DNA of 55,536 bases, taken from Bacteroidota bacterium (lineage in GTDB: Bacteria > Bacteroidota > Bacteroidia > Chitinophagales > Saprospiraceae). Each line of letters begins with the position of its first letter. Positions within the stretch are counted from its first letter, which is position 1. The notes beneath the pieces were generated by a model, which saw nothing but the letters and a program-made list of their open reading frames with translations, did no database searches and was not told the origin of the DNA. This document shows positions 7,509 through 16,050 of this stretch, piece by piece. The DNA is taken from assembly GCA_963169325.1 (NCBI GenBank), contig CAUJEY010000003.1:1-55536 (forward strand), written 5' to 3'. Position numbers and translations under genes: made by a program.

Positions 7509-7820
7509 ATGCGGATGAAGATTCTTTTACCCTTGTACATTTTTCTGCTGTTCGGTCTCTCGGTTCATGCCCAAAATTCCAGCAAAGCAGACCTCTCTGT
7601 TTACCCTAATCCCACAGCGGAGTATCTCTCGGTAAACGACAACAGCGACGCAATCGGCTTCGTTGCCATATTTAATTTGGTTGGCAAAAAAGTAAAGGAA
7701 TTCGACTTTGTAAAAGGCGAATCGATGTTTGTAGCCGATCTTCCCAAAGGCATGTATCTGGTGCAACTCCAGGATCGCAACCGGAAGACCGTGAAGACGC
7801 AGAAGGTGGATAAACGGTAA
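7509..7820 (+). CDS. Tiny exported protein consisting of a signal peptide and a type IX sorting domain
   Basis: This 103-residue protein has a signal peptide (residues 1 to about 22, ending VHAQ) followed almost at once by a type A type IX secretion C-terminal domain. The marks are LSVYPNPTAEYLSV, then a central strand IGFVAIFNLVGKKV, then LPKGMYLVQLQDRNRKTVKTQKV at the end. In this system the domain directs cargo through the outer membrane and is then cleaved. Here there is no cargo domain to speak of. It may be a free-standing sorting domain, a remnant of a larger gene, or a small surface protein in its own right. It is followed by a weak hairpin at 7833-7858. Confidence 0.75.
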   Translation: MRMKILLPLYIFLLFGLSVHAQNSSKADLSVYPNPTAEYLSVNDNSDAIGFVAIFNLVGKKVKEFDFVKGESMFVADLPKGMYLVQLQDRNRKTVKTQKVDKR

Positions 7821-7862
7821 CTTTTCCGATATTTGCTTGCTCCCATCACAGCAAGCAATATC

Positions 7863-9233
7863 ATGAAAAAATCCGCCCTGTTCTTTTTTTCCCTTGCCCT
7901 TTCCATTTCCGCCTATTCCCAGGCGGATAAATGGATTTCCCTCTTCAATGGTAAAAATCTCGACGGCTGGACGCAAAAAGGCGGCCAGGCCCGCTATACT
8001 GTCGAAAAGGGCGTCATTGTTGGTACCTCCGCTCCAAATACGCCCAATACTTTCCTTTGTACAACGACTGAATACGACGATTTTATCCTGGAACTCGAAC
8101 TCTCTGCAGACGACGGATTAAACTCCGGCATCCAGATTCGAAGCCAGGCAAGAGCCGGCATTAATGACGGTCGGATATCCGGCTGGCAGGTCGAGATCGA
8201 CCCTTCACCACGTGCCTGGTCGGGCGGTATATACGATGAGGGCCGGCGCGGCTGGCTATATATTCCAAATATCAACCCCGAAGGGAAAAAGGCATTTCGT
8301 ACCGGCGCACAGTGGAACCGCTACCGCATCGAAGCCATTGGCCACACCATTCGCACCTGGGTAAACGACGTCCCTGTAGCCTTTCTCGTAGACACACTGG
8401 TAGAAAAAGGATTCATCGCATTGCAAGTACACTCGATAGACAAACCGGAGCATACCGGCAAACTGGTGCGCTGGCGCAACATTCGTATCCAGACCGGCCG
8501 CCAAATGCACCCCCGCCCCTGGGATAACTGCCCGGTACAAAATCTGAACCTCAATAATCTCACAAAACAGGAAATCGCGCAAGGCTGGCAATTGCTCTTC
8601 AACGGCCAGGACCTGAGCGGCTGGCGTTCGGCTTTTAAAACCGCGGCGCCCACCGAAGGCTGGACGGTGGAAGCGGGCGTCCTTAAAATTCAAGGCTCCG
8701 ACGGATCAGAATCGCATAGTTACGGCGACCTCTTAACCACAGAAAAATTCCAGGCCTTCGAACTGGCCTTCGATTTCAAACTTAGCGAAGGCGCTAACTC
8801 GGGTATCAAATACTTCGTCAATGAAAAATACGATGCCAAAGGCGGCTCGGCCATAGGACTGGAGTACCAACTGCTTGACGATGAGCGCCACCCCGACGCC
8901 ACACAGGGCGCCGCCGGCAACCGCACCCTCGCCAGCCTGTACGACCTGATTCCCTCCTATAAGTTAGAAAAACGTTTCCAACGCCCCATTGACGCCTGGA
9001 ATTCCGGCCGGATCGTAGTACATCCCGACAACCTCGTACAGCACTGGCTCAACGGCTTCAAGGTGGTGGAATACGAGCGCGGCAGCAATATTTTCGCGGC
9101 ATTGGTGGCGCGCAGCAAATACGCCGGCTGGGAAGGTTTCGGCATGGCGGAGAGCGGGCCTATCCTGTTGCAGGATCATGGGAATACGGTGTATTTTAAG
9201 AATATAAAGATTCGGAAGTTGCCAAGCCTATAG
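7863..9233 (+). CDS. Secreted protein with two DUF1080 (3-keto-disaccharide hydrolase) domains
   Basis: The ATG at 7863 begins a signal peptide, MKKSALFFFSLALSISAYSQ, so the longer frame start at 7833 is unlikely. Two tandem DUF1080 domains follow: one from WISLFNGKNLDGW and one from WQLLFNGQDLSGWRS at about residue 250. Each has the LamG-like beta-sandwich pattern ending in a strand such as YFKNIKIRKL. The family is annotated as 3-keto-disaccharide hydrolases and is abundant in polysaccharide-degrading Bacteroidota. The first domain has GLNSGIQIRSQ and the second GANSGIKYFV, matching the conserved NSG-I strand. No lipobox is present, so it is probably periplasmic. A single-domain relative lies at 24786-25583. 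Confidence 0.85.
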   Translation: MKKSALFFFSLALSISAYSQADKWISLFNGKNLDGWTQKGGQARYTVEKGVIVGTSAPNTPNTFLCTTTEYDDFILELELSADDGLNSGIQIRSQARAGINDGRISGWQVEIDPSPRAWSGGIYDEGRRGWLYIPNINPEGKKAFRTGAQWNRYRIEAIGHTIRTWVNDVPVAFLVDTLVEKGFIALQVHSIDKPEHTGKLVRWRNIRIQTGRQMHPRPWDNCPVQNLNLNNLTKQEIAQGWQLLFNGQDLSGWRSAFKTAAPTEGWTVEAGVLKIQGSDGSESHSYGDLLTTEKFQAFELAFDFKLSEGANSGIKYFVNEKYDAKGGSAIGLEYQLLDDERHPDATQGAAGNRTLASLYDLIPSYKLEKRFQRPIDAWNSGRIVVHPDNLVQHWLNGFKVVEYERGSNIFAALVARSKYAGWEGFGMAESGPILLQDHGNTVYFKNIKIRKLPSL

Positions 9234-9271
9234 TCCACCTTACGCAGGGTTAACGCACCAAAACTACGGTC

Positions 9272-9502
9272 GACCTCGGTACCGCCGAGCCTCGGTTATG
9301 CATAACCCGCGAACTATCCCTATCCCCTTTTTCTTCCCCCCAGAACTTGTCATCCCGGAGGGAACCGTCCGCTCTAAGAGGGCCTAACGTGCGGGTTTTC
9401 CCTCGTAGAGTGGACGGTTCCCTCCGGGATGACAAGTTCGGGGGGGGAAGAAAAAGGGGATAGGGGTATTATGCGTAACCGAGGCTCAGCGGTACCGAGG
9501 TC
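9272..9502. repeat. 231-bp long palindrome between convergent genes
   Basis: Left arm from GACCTCGGTACCGCCGAGCC and right arm ending GGTACCGAGGTC are about 100 bp each with a few mismatches and a loop of about 17 bp. The inner part includes ATCCCGGAGGGAACCGTCC on one side and its complement on the other. It encodes nothing credible and occupies the 300-bp gap between the converging DUF1080 gene and the lipoprotein gene. It could act as a bidirectional terminator, but its length suggests a mobile palindromic element. Confidence 0.75.
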
Positions 9503-9533
9503 ATCCAGCGTTTTGATGCTTTTGCCCTGCCCC

Positions 9534-10139
9534 CTACGGCTTTTTTATTTTCAAATGAAACCTGCCCTCCGTCATAGCAATACTATCCGGAATATTGGGC
9601 CAGTAAGTATTCATCGGTTCTTTTTTCAAAAACACCTGAAAACGGCCTTCGACGGTTTGCTCCACCGAATCGTAACGGATGATCTCTACAAAATGATCGG
9701 TACGGGTGGTATCTGCGCGGAAATCACCAACTGGCGTATCATAATCCCTGATATAAGAGAAATATGCTTGAGGGATTAAATTATGAAGATCATTAATGCC
9801 TACTGGATATTCAATCGGGTATTTCCCAACGATGCATGGTATGTCTTGTATTCCAAACGATTCGTAAGACAAGTAGCTATTTATGTTTTTTGCAAAAAAA
9901 TAAAACCTGTGAGTTGTTTTGTGGTGGTACCAGGCTTCAAAAGGCGGGCTCCATACCACTCCATTGTTGAGAGCAAAACCTTTTCCAAGATCGATTATAT
10001 GCGTGGAAACCGGCGGGGTATCTATCGGGACTTTTATGGTATCGATAGGGTCTTCAGGCGAAGAGATGGGAATCTGGTTTTTTTTGCAACTTGAAAAGGC
10101 CAGCAGGCAGAGTGTGGTGAATACAATTATATTTCGCAT
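9534..10139 (-). CDS. Hypothetical lipoprotein, 201 aa
   Basis: The N-terminus MRNIIVFTTLCLLAFSSC gives a lipobox with Cys18 as the lipidated residue, so it is expected in an envelope membrane. A Pro/Thr/Asp-rich linker follows. The body is rich in aromatic residues with alternating strand patterns (HRFYFFAKNINSYLSY, IVGKYPIEYP, VEGRFQVFLKK), consistent with a beta-sandwich domain. I do not recognise the family. The last segment, EGRFHLKIKK, is a plausible closing strand, so the protein looks complete. It converges on the double DUF1080 gene across the long palindrome. There is no link to the mannan locus besides proximity. Confidence 0.7.
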   Translation of the reverse strand: MRNIIVFTTLCLLAFSSCKKNQIPISSPEDPIDTIKVPIDTPPVSTHIIDLGKGFALNNGVVWSPPFEAWYHHKTTHRFYFFAKNINSYLSYESFGIQDIPCIVGKYPIEYPVGINDLHNLIPQAYFSYIRDYDTPVGDFRADTTRTDHFVEIIRYDSVEQTVEGRFQVFLKKEPMNTYWPNIPDSIAMTEGRFHLKIKKP

Positions 10140-10252
10140 GGCAGGTTAGTTTTGAGCGATGTATTGACAACAATACTGTTAGATCATTTTATCTCCCATT
10201 TCAACCAAAATGATGTAGCGTAACAAAGATAAAAAATTTGATCTAAATCATG

Positions 10253-11428
10253 CTACTTGAACCTTGCGTTATCTGATATCACTTGCTTCAACGTCTCCAC
10301 TGAAGCCGCCGACCTGTACCCGTCCGGCGCGGTATTTTTACAATAATCCACCAACCGTTCCAACGTACTGGTGGCTACGTGCAGCCGGGTATCGGAGGAG
10401 GCGTAGTAAATAAACACCGTCTGCCCGTCGTCGTCCAAAATCCAGCCGTTGGAAAAGGTGACGTTGGATACATCACCCACGCGCTCGTTGCCTTCGGGCG
10501 CGATGAAATGGCCGGCGGGTTTGTGGATGATGCGGGTCAGGTCGTGTAAGTCGGTCATAAACATATAGAGCACATAACGCAGTCCGGCCGCAGTATTGCG
10601 CACGCCGTGGGCTAAGTGCAACCAGCCCTCCGGGGTTTTAATGGGCGCAGGCCCCTGGCCGTTTTTCACTTCAGACACCGTGTGATAACGTTTTTCATCC
10701 AGGATCACTTCCCTGTCGATAACGGCGGGCGTCATGCTGTCCGACAGTCCGAAACCGATGCCGCCGCCTGCGCCCGTGCTGATGAAGCCGTCCTGCGGGC
10801 GGGTATAAAAAGCGTATTTACCCCCGACAAACTCCGGGTGAAGCACCACATTCCGCTGCTGAGGCGAAGGGGTGCGCAGGTCGGGCAGGCGCTCCCAGGC
10901 CAGGAGGTCGCGGGTGCGTACGATACCGCATTGGGCCACCGCCGATGAAGTATCTGTGGCAGGCGCATCCGGGTCTTTGCGTTCGGTGCAAAACAGGCCG
11001 TATATCCAGCCGTCTTCATGTTGTACCAGGCGCATATCGTACACGTTCACATCGGGTTCTTCGGTTTCGGGCAAGGTGACGGGATAATCCCAAAACCGGA
11101 ACTGATCCACGCCGTTGGGACTTTCAGCAATGGCAAAAAATGACTTGCGGTCTACACCTTCCACGCGGGCGCAAACGAGGTATTTACCCTGCCATTTGAT
11201 GGCTCCGGCGTTGAACACCGCATTGATTCCGAAGCGCTCCATCAGGTAGGGATTGGTAGCCGGATTGAGGTCGTAACGCCAGGACAACGGGGTATGCGCC
11301 GCGGTAAGTACGGGGTGCTCGTAACGTTCGTAAATGCCGTTTCCGGGCAATACAGGGGTATTGTGTTGTGATAGGAGTAGCGTATGCTGTGTGCGGAGCG
11401 CGGCAAGGCGCTGTTCAAAGTTTGACAT
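10253..11428 (-). CDS. GH130 4-O-beta-D-mannosyl-D-glucose phosphorylase
   Basis: This 391-residue protein matches GH130 subfamily 1 very closely along its length, as I recall the Bacteroides fragilis mannosylglucose phosphorylase. Shared blocks include [39 protein letters not shown], the VYDMRL block, NVVLHPEFV, and [11 protein letters not shown]. The enzyme cleaves mannosyl-glucose with phosphate to mannose 1-phosphate and glucose in the cytoplasm. No signal peptide is present, as expected. It is the last gene of the mannan locus, 14 bp after the GH26 gene. The pathway also needs a mannobiose 2-epimerase and an inner membrane transporter, neither of which is in the window. Confidence 0.92.
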   Translation of the reverse strand: MSNFEQRLAALRTQHTLLLSQHNTPVLPGNGIYERYEHPVLTAAHTPLSWRYDLNPATNPYLMERFGINAVFNAGAIKWQGKYLVCARVEGVDRKSFFAIAESPNGVDQFRFWDYPVTLPETEEPDVNVYDMRLVQHEDGWIYGLFCTERKDPDAPATDTSSAVAQCGIVRTRDLLAWERLPDLRTPSPQQRNVVLHPEFVGGKYAFYTRPQDGFISTGAGGGIGFGLSDSMTPAVIDREVILDEKRYHTVSEVKNGQGPAPIKTPEGWLHLAHGVRNTAAGLRYVLYMFMTDLHDLTRIIHKPAGHFIAPEGNERVGDVSNVTFSNGWILDDDGQTVFIYYASSDTRLHVATSTLERLVDYCKNTAPDGYRSAASVETLKQVISDNARFK

Positions 11429-11442
11429 GATTAATATGTTTT

Positions 11443-12639
11443 TTATCTCCGGAACAACCAGCCCCAGAACCCTTTTGTCCGGTAAATATCCGCCGTGCGG
11501 GTATCCGTTTCAAGCAATACCCGCTCATCGCCGACAAATTTTTTAAAATCCGCTTCACTGGGATGCCCTGGATAGGGCACGTAATAATGATCGGGCCGGC
11601 CGTTGCGCCAGAGCAAAACGTAGGTGATGGGAAAATCTTTAATGGCGGCCCAGAGGGCATTCGTCCACCAATCGGGATGGGGAATTGCCTCCAGGCCCGT
11701 TTCGGCCAAACAAGCCGGCTTTCCGTACTGTGCGGCAACTTTGGTCAGAATGACCAGACAGTGTTGAACATCGCGGACATATTTGCCGGTACTTTCCACT
11801 TCATCGGGGTTGCGCATATAGGTATCAAACCCGAGCAGATCGACGTAGTCGTTGCCGGGATAACGTTCCAGAAAATGCGCTTCATCGGTAAATTCTGCGG
11901 TGGAATAAACGAAGAGGATGTTGTTGAGTTTGCGCGTTTGCCGGAGATAATCGGCCGTCATGCGCCATAGCGCGATGTATTCTTCAGGGGTGCAGTTTTT
12001 TTCCCCCCACCAAAACCAACTACCGGTGAGTTCGTGGTAAGGACGAAACAGTACGGGGATTGGTTTCCCTTTATGTTCCAGAGAACCTAAAAAGTCAGCC
12101 AGCCGGCTCAGCCACGACAGGTACAGCGCATGTTTGTCGCCGCCGGGCAACACTTGCCGCACAGCCGCCGTGGTATCCCAGGAGGAGCCGCCGTTGGCCG
12201 GGTTGTGCAAGTGCCAGCTCAGGGTGATGACGCCACCCCGGCGGTAACCGTCGCGGATAAAACGCCGCATGGCATCGAAGGGCACCTGGTCGATATTGCG
12301 GGTATCGCCCATCTCCAGGTGCCCCAGATCCCAACCATAAACGGCCGGATAGTCGCCGGCCACGCGTTTGACATCTGATTCCCCGGGTACGTATTTCCAG
12401 CCGATACCGTAGGCCAGATCGTCCTGATGACCGAACATAATCCCTTTCCCCGGGAGCGAATGCAGGCTGGCATACAGTTCACGGGTACGTCGGTTCGCCT
12501 TCGGATCGGACGGCCGTGCCGGTGTAGTTTTAACCATGGCGGAATGGTTTGGTACAAGTTCCGGTTCCGGGCCGGCCATTTGTGCGGGCAATGTTTTCCA
12601 GCCCATCGCCAGAAACGACAGAAGAATAAGATGTCTCAT
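11443..12639 (-). CDS. GH26 beta-mannanase
   Basis: This 398-residue protein has a signal peptide (residues 1-20, ending LPAQ) and a full GH26 TIM barrel. The acid/base is Glu203 in [15 protein letters not shown] and the nucleophile is Glu313 in CLAETGLEA; both motifs are characteristic of GH26 endo- and exo-beta-1,4-mannanases. SWHLHNP at about residue 141 supplies the conserved substrate-site histidines. No lipobox is seen, so it is probably periplasmic, releasing mannobiose for import. It lies 9 bp after the large IPT lipoprotein gene and 14 bp before the GH130 gene, fitting stepwise depolymerisation and phosphorolysis of beta-mannan. It is the only endo-acting enzyme of the locus. Confidence 0.93.
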   Translation of the reverse strand: MRHLILLSFLAMGWKTLPAQMAGPEPELVPNHSAMVKTTPARPSDPKANRRTRELYASLHSLPGKGIMFGHQDDLAYGIGWKYVPGESDVKRVAGDYPAVYGWDLGHLEMGDTRNIDQVPFDAMRRFIRDGYRRGGVITLSWHLHNPANGGSSWDTTAAVRQVLPGGDKHALYLSWLSRLADFLGSLEHKGKPIPVLFRPYHELTGSWFWWGEKNCTPEEYIALWRMTADYLRQTRKLNNILFVYSTAEFTDEAHFLERYPGNDYVDLLGFDTYMRNPDEVESTGKYVRDVQHCLVILTKVAAQYGKPACLAETGLEAIPHPDWWTNALWAAIKDFPITYVLLWRNGRPDHYYVPYPGHPSEADFKKFVGDERVLLETDTRTADIYRTKGFWGWLFRR

Positions 12640-12648
12640 GTTGTTGTT

Positions 12649-14754
12649 TTATTTCAATTCAAACCGCACATTATCTATCGTGGCGTTCACCTGTGAAGCG
12701 CCGGCATTAAACGCCACCCCGAAATCCTCCGTGATGGTCGACATATCGGCGATTTGTTTAGCCCCGTCGTAGAACTCCGTCAGCGGAATGGTAATGGTTA
12801 CCCACCCGTCGGTTTTATAAGACCCACTTGTAGCCCAGGGTTTCCAGCCATGCCAGAAATCGCCGGACGAGCCTTTAAACCGCCAGGCAAGTTCTCCGCC
12901 AGTGATCGGTTCCAGCACATTGATATCGAACTTCAGAACATAGTTTGCAACGTTGGTTCCAATAGTCGCGCCGGGGAAGTTATTCTGGCCGTTGCGCCAG
13001 AAGAGGCCCGTCCAGCCGTTGCAGGACTTGTTTACCCGGAAATAATTCGAGCCGTCGAGCGTGAGCGCCGGGTCATTTTCCGGGCCACCGGTGTCGCCCC
13101 ACCACAAGCCGAGATTGTCGAAATTGAAAAATACCAGGGAGGGGTCCTTCACCGGATCGACGCCCTGAATATTGATCGGCGGCGATTCGATGATCTCGCC
13201 ATTTTTGGTGATCAGTTTGATGACCCCGACACCGGTTTTGGTACTCAACGGAATCACGACCTGGATCAGCGTTGCCGTCTTGATCCCAAACATAGTGGCC
13301 GAAATATTTACCGGAAAAACGACTTCCGTGACCTCGTCCAGGTTTTCCCCGGTGATGTTAATCATTTCACCGGGCTTGGCCGAAGCGGGCATGTTGGTGA
13401 TCGTTGCGGAGGTAGAAGGTAAAATATTCAGCGATTGGCTGGAGTTCACTTCCGACCCGTTCGTTGTCACCAAAGTAATGGGGCCCGGCAAAGTGCCTAC
13501 GGGTACGGCCACGATTACTTCCGTTGCCGTGGCGCCGGAAATATCCACCTCGGTGCCGCCGCTGAATTTTACCTTCGTTACCAGATCGAGATCAGTACCG
13601 GTGATGGTAATATTTTTGGTAAACTGAACATCCAACGGAGCAATATTGGAAATAACGGGTTTGATCAGGCTCAGGGCGCCTGAAGTGGAAACCGACTTCC
13701 CGGCTGCCGTGCTGAAGGATATCGTCCCTTCTGCGGCGTCGATGGGTACTTTGACGGTGATTTCCGTGGCCGATCCGCCGAGCAGCGTGCCGGTTTTGCC
13801 GCCACCAAACGTAGCCCCGGTAATCAAATCCAGGTTGACGCCTTTTACAGTAATATCGGCGCCGTTTTTGGCCGGATTGGGCGACACGTCGGTAATGGCA
13901 GGAACGACCAGTACCAATTCTCCGCCCGATTCTACTTCGAGCAACGATGCTGCCACCAGTTTAATCTTGCCGTCTTTAGCATTGGCAGGCACGTCCAGCA
14001 CAATTTTGCCCGGTTCTACGCTGGTAAACGCCGATACTTTGGAGCCACCGCTAAAAATCACTTCCCGAACGAGGTCGAGGTCGGCACCTTCGATGGTCAA
14101 CGCAGTGCCAGCCTTCACCGGGTTGGGCGCCAGGTTCGTTACACTGGGCAAGGTTATTTCCACCGGCGTTAACGATTCCACCAAAATAGGGTCCGCTTCG
14201 CCGTTCGATATGACGATAATACCTGTTTGGGCATCTTCCGGTACGGTTACTTCGAGTTTCGTTTGTGTTTGGCTGATGAAGGCCGAGTCCGCCACGGACT
14301 TTTTATTACTGAAAATCACCTCTTTAACGAGGTTGAGATAAGTGCCTTCAAGGGTAAGTACGCCACCCGGGCGCACTTTGGCCGGGCTAAACGAGGTGAT
14401 CGTGATCGGCTCCGAAATTTTCAGGATGGTCTTCGTCTGAATATCACCCTGTGGGGTTTTCAGCACGACCGTACCGTCCACCGTTTCCTGCGGTACGGTG
14501 AGGACGATCAGTTCGGGTGTTTTTGATTTAAAAGAAGTCACCTGAACGTTATTCGACAACACAATGGACGTGACCTGATTGAGGTTGGTGCCGATAAATT
14601 TCAGTTCGCCGCCGCGCAGTACCGGTGAGGGGCCGAAACTGAACAACTGAATCTGGTCGCTTGTGTCGTCGTCTTTTTTACAGGCGTTAAAAACAAATCC
14701 GACAGCCAGCAGGCCGAGAAAAAGCGCTATTAATGTTCTGTTTATATTTTTCAT
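12649..14754 (-). CDS. Surface glycan-binding lipoprotein with six IPT/TIG repeats
   Basis: A 701-residue lipoprotein with Cys25 in the lipobox, followed by an Asp-rich stretch typical of surface export in Bacteroidota. Six IPT/TIG repeats of about 80 residues follow, each with a form like PxxAKxGxxITIxGxNLDLVxxVxFSGG. A C-terminal domain of about 170 residues begins at SLVFFNFDNLGLWWGD and contains aromatic clusters (NGWTGLFW, DFWHGWKPW) and DGWVTITIPLTEFYDG. IPT repeats probably act as spacers that hold the terminal domain away from the membrane. The C-terminal domain is a likely mannan-binding module. It shares the WKPW...KTDGW...TIPL block with the next SGBP. This is the fourth gene of the locus. 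Confidence 0.85.
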   Translation of the reverse strand: MKNINRTLIALFLGLLAVGFVFNACKKDDDTSDQIQLFSFGPSPVLRGGELKFIGTNLNQVTSIVLSNNVQVTSFKSKTPELIVLTVPQETVDGTVVLKTPQGDIQTKTILKISEPITITSFSPAKVRPGGVLTLEGTYLNLVKEVIFSNKKSVADSAFISQTQTKLEVTVPEDAQTGIIVISNGEADPILVESLTPVEITLPSVTNLAPNPVKAGTALTIEGADLDLVREVIFSGGSKVSAFTSVEPGKIVLDVPANAKDGKIKLVAASLLEVESGGELVLVVPAITDVSPNPAKNGADITVKGVNLDLITGATFGGGKTGTLLGGSATEITVKVPIDAAEGTISFSTAAGKSVSTSGALSLIKPVISNIAPLDVQFTKNITITGTDLDLVTKVKFSGGTEVDISGATATEVIVAVPVGTLPGPITLVTTNGSEVNSSQSLNILPSTSATITNMPASAKPGEMINITGENLDEVTEVVFPVNISATMFGIKTATLIQVVIPLSTKTGVGVIKLITKNGEIIESPPINIQGVDPVKDPSLVFFNFDNLGLWWGDTGGPENDPALTLDGSNYFRVNKSCNGWTGLFWRNGQNNFPGATIGTNVANYVLKFDINVLEPITGGELAWRFKGSSGDFWHGWKPWATSGSYKTDGWVTITIPLTEFYDGAKQIADMSTITEDFGVAFNAGASQVNATIDNVRFELK

Positions 14755-14772
14755 TGCAAGGATGATTTTAAT

Positions 14773-15969
14773 TTATTGTGGTACGATACGGAGGTTGTCG
14801 ACACAAATATGGACCGGATTTGGGCCGTTGGCCGGGCCGAAAAGCATCATGACCACATTGGTAAGGGAGGACAGGTTTTCGATTTTCCGGCTGCCTACCA
14901 AGTCGTCATCCGGGTCGTCTTTGCCGTATTTGAACTCCGATAAAGGAATGGTAACGGTAATCCAGCCATCGGTTTTGAATGGGCCGTTTTTCCAGGGTTT
15001 CCAACGGGCGAACACGGTACCGTTCGCATCGCGGCCGTGGTCGTCGGCAAAGGGACCGAAGAAAATTTCCATACGCACATCTCTCCATTCTACCGGGACG
15101 TTGCACTCGAACTTAAGCGCCAGGTCGCCGGGCAAGCCCGTAGCTACCGGAACATTGCCCCGGCCACGCGGCGCCCAGTATTGCATGGTCAGTTCGTTGG
15201 TCCACATCCAGGCGGCGTCGGCGGCGTGTTTAAAATAAGCATATCCGCCGGATACCGGGGCAGGGTCGGGGTTACCAGCCGGATTGGCAATCGGCGCCGT
15301 CCAGGTTTCGTGCAATTTGGTATCATAATCAAGAATGATGTTGCGGTCGTCGCGGAAGTAAAATTTAGACTTCACTTTGCCGAAGTTGGTTTGCACCGTA
15401 ATCGGCCCGGCGCCGGCGCCGGCCGGCACGGCTACTTGTATCTCCGTTTTAGTGAGCGAAACAATTTGCCCCTCCAGATCGCCCGGGAAGATCACTTTCA
15501 TCGGCTCAAAAAAGAAATCGCCCTGCAAAACGGCCAGTTCTCCGTCGGGTACGTACTCACACTTGATCGCGTCGATCAATGGCGCCGGCACGTTTACTTT
15601 AAAGTCGTACAACAGTTCGCTTCCGTCGCCGAAAACCAAACGCATTTTGTCGGTGACGACTGTGGGTACCGTGCTGGGTACGTTTACCAGAATAGTTTTA
15701 TCGGTGATATAAGCGGGGTTCAAGGTGGCTTGCTGATCATTGAACCAAAGCGCTTTCGTATTACCCAGGTTTTCACCCACGATGGCGACCAGGCTGCCCA
15801 TAAAGCTGCCTGTCAGCAACGAGTCGGACAGCGCCGGATCCGTCGACCGGATATAGGACACCAGCGGCGTTCCATTATTGGGTTGCGGATCATCTTTTGA
15901 ACAGGATAAAACGCCGATCATCGTTGCCGGGATAATCAGGAGCGTTATATATTTCAATATTGATTTCAT
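14773..15969 (-). CDS. Surface glycan-binding lipoprotein with two IPT/TIG repeats
   Basis: The ATG at 15969 gives MKSILKYITLLIIPATMIGV followed by LSC, a good lipobox with Cys23; the longer frame start at 16014 would bury it. Two IPT/TIG-like domains cover about residues 30-210. The C-terminal part, from LDYDTKLHETWTAP, is a beta-sandwich-like glycan-binding candidate. It contains TMQYWAPRG, FARWKPWKNG and KTDGWITVTIPLSEF. The last block is shared with the six-repeat paralogue downstream, so the pair seems to present similar binding modules at different distances from the membrane. It lies directly after susD, the usual place for a SusE-like protein. Confidence 0.85.
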   Translation of the reverse strand: MKSILKYITLLIIPATMIGVLSCSKDDPQPNNGTPLVSYIRSTDPALSDSLLTGSFMGSLVAIVGENLGNTKALWFNDQQATLNPAYITDKTILVNVPSTVPTVVTDKMRLVFGDGSELLYDFKVNVPAPLIDAIKCEYVPDGELAVLQGDFFFEPMKVIFPGDLEGQIVSLTKTEIQVAVPAGAGAGPITVQTNFGKVKSKFYFRDDRNIILDYDTKLHETWTAPIANPAGNPDPAPVSGGYAYFKHAADAAWMWTNELTMQYWAPRGRGNVPVATGLPGDLALKFECNVPVEWRDVRMEIFFGPFADDHGRDANGTVFARWKPWKNGPFKTDGWITVTIPLSEFKYGKDDPDDDLVGSRKIENLSSLTNVVMMLFGPANGPNPVHICVDNLRIVPQ

Positions 15970-16050
15970 ACTAACAGATTTTTTAAATTTTAAATGGTAA
16001 AACGTAATATTCACCAGGTGACATCAAGTCACCCGGTGAATAAGCCCGGA

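Noticed and set aside
7833-7858. Terminator between the sorting-domain gene and the DUF1080 gene
   Set aside because: TTGCTTGC and GCAAGCAA form only an 8-bp stem with no T run, too weak to list as a terminator.
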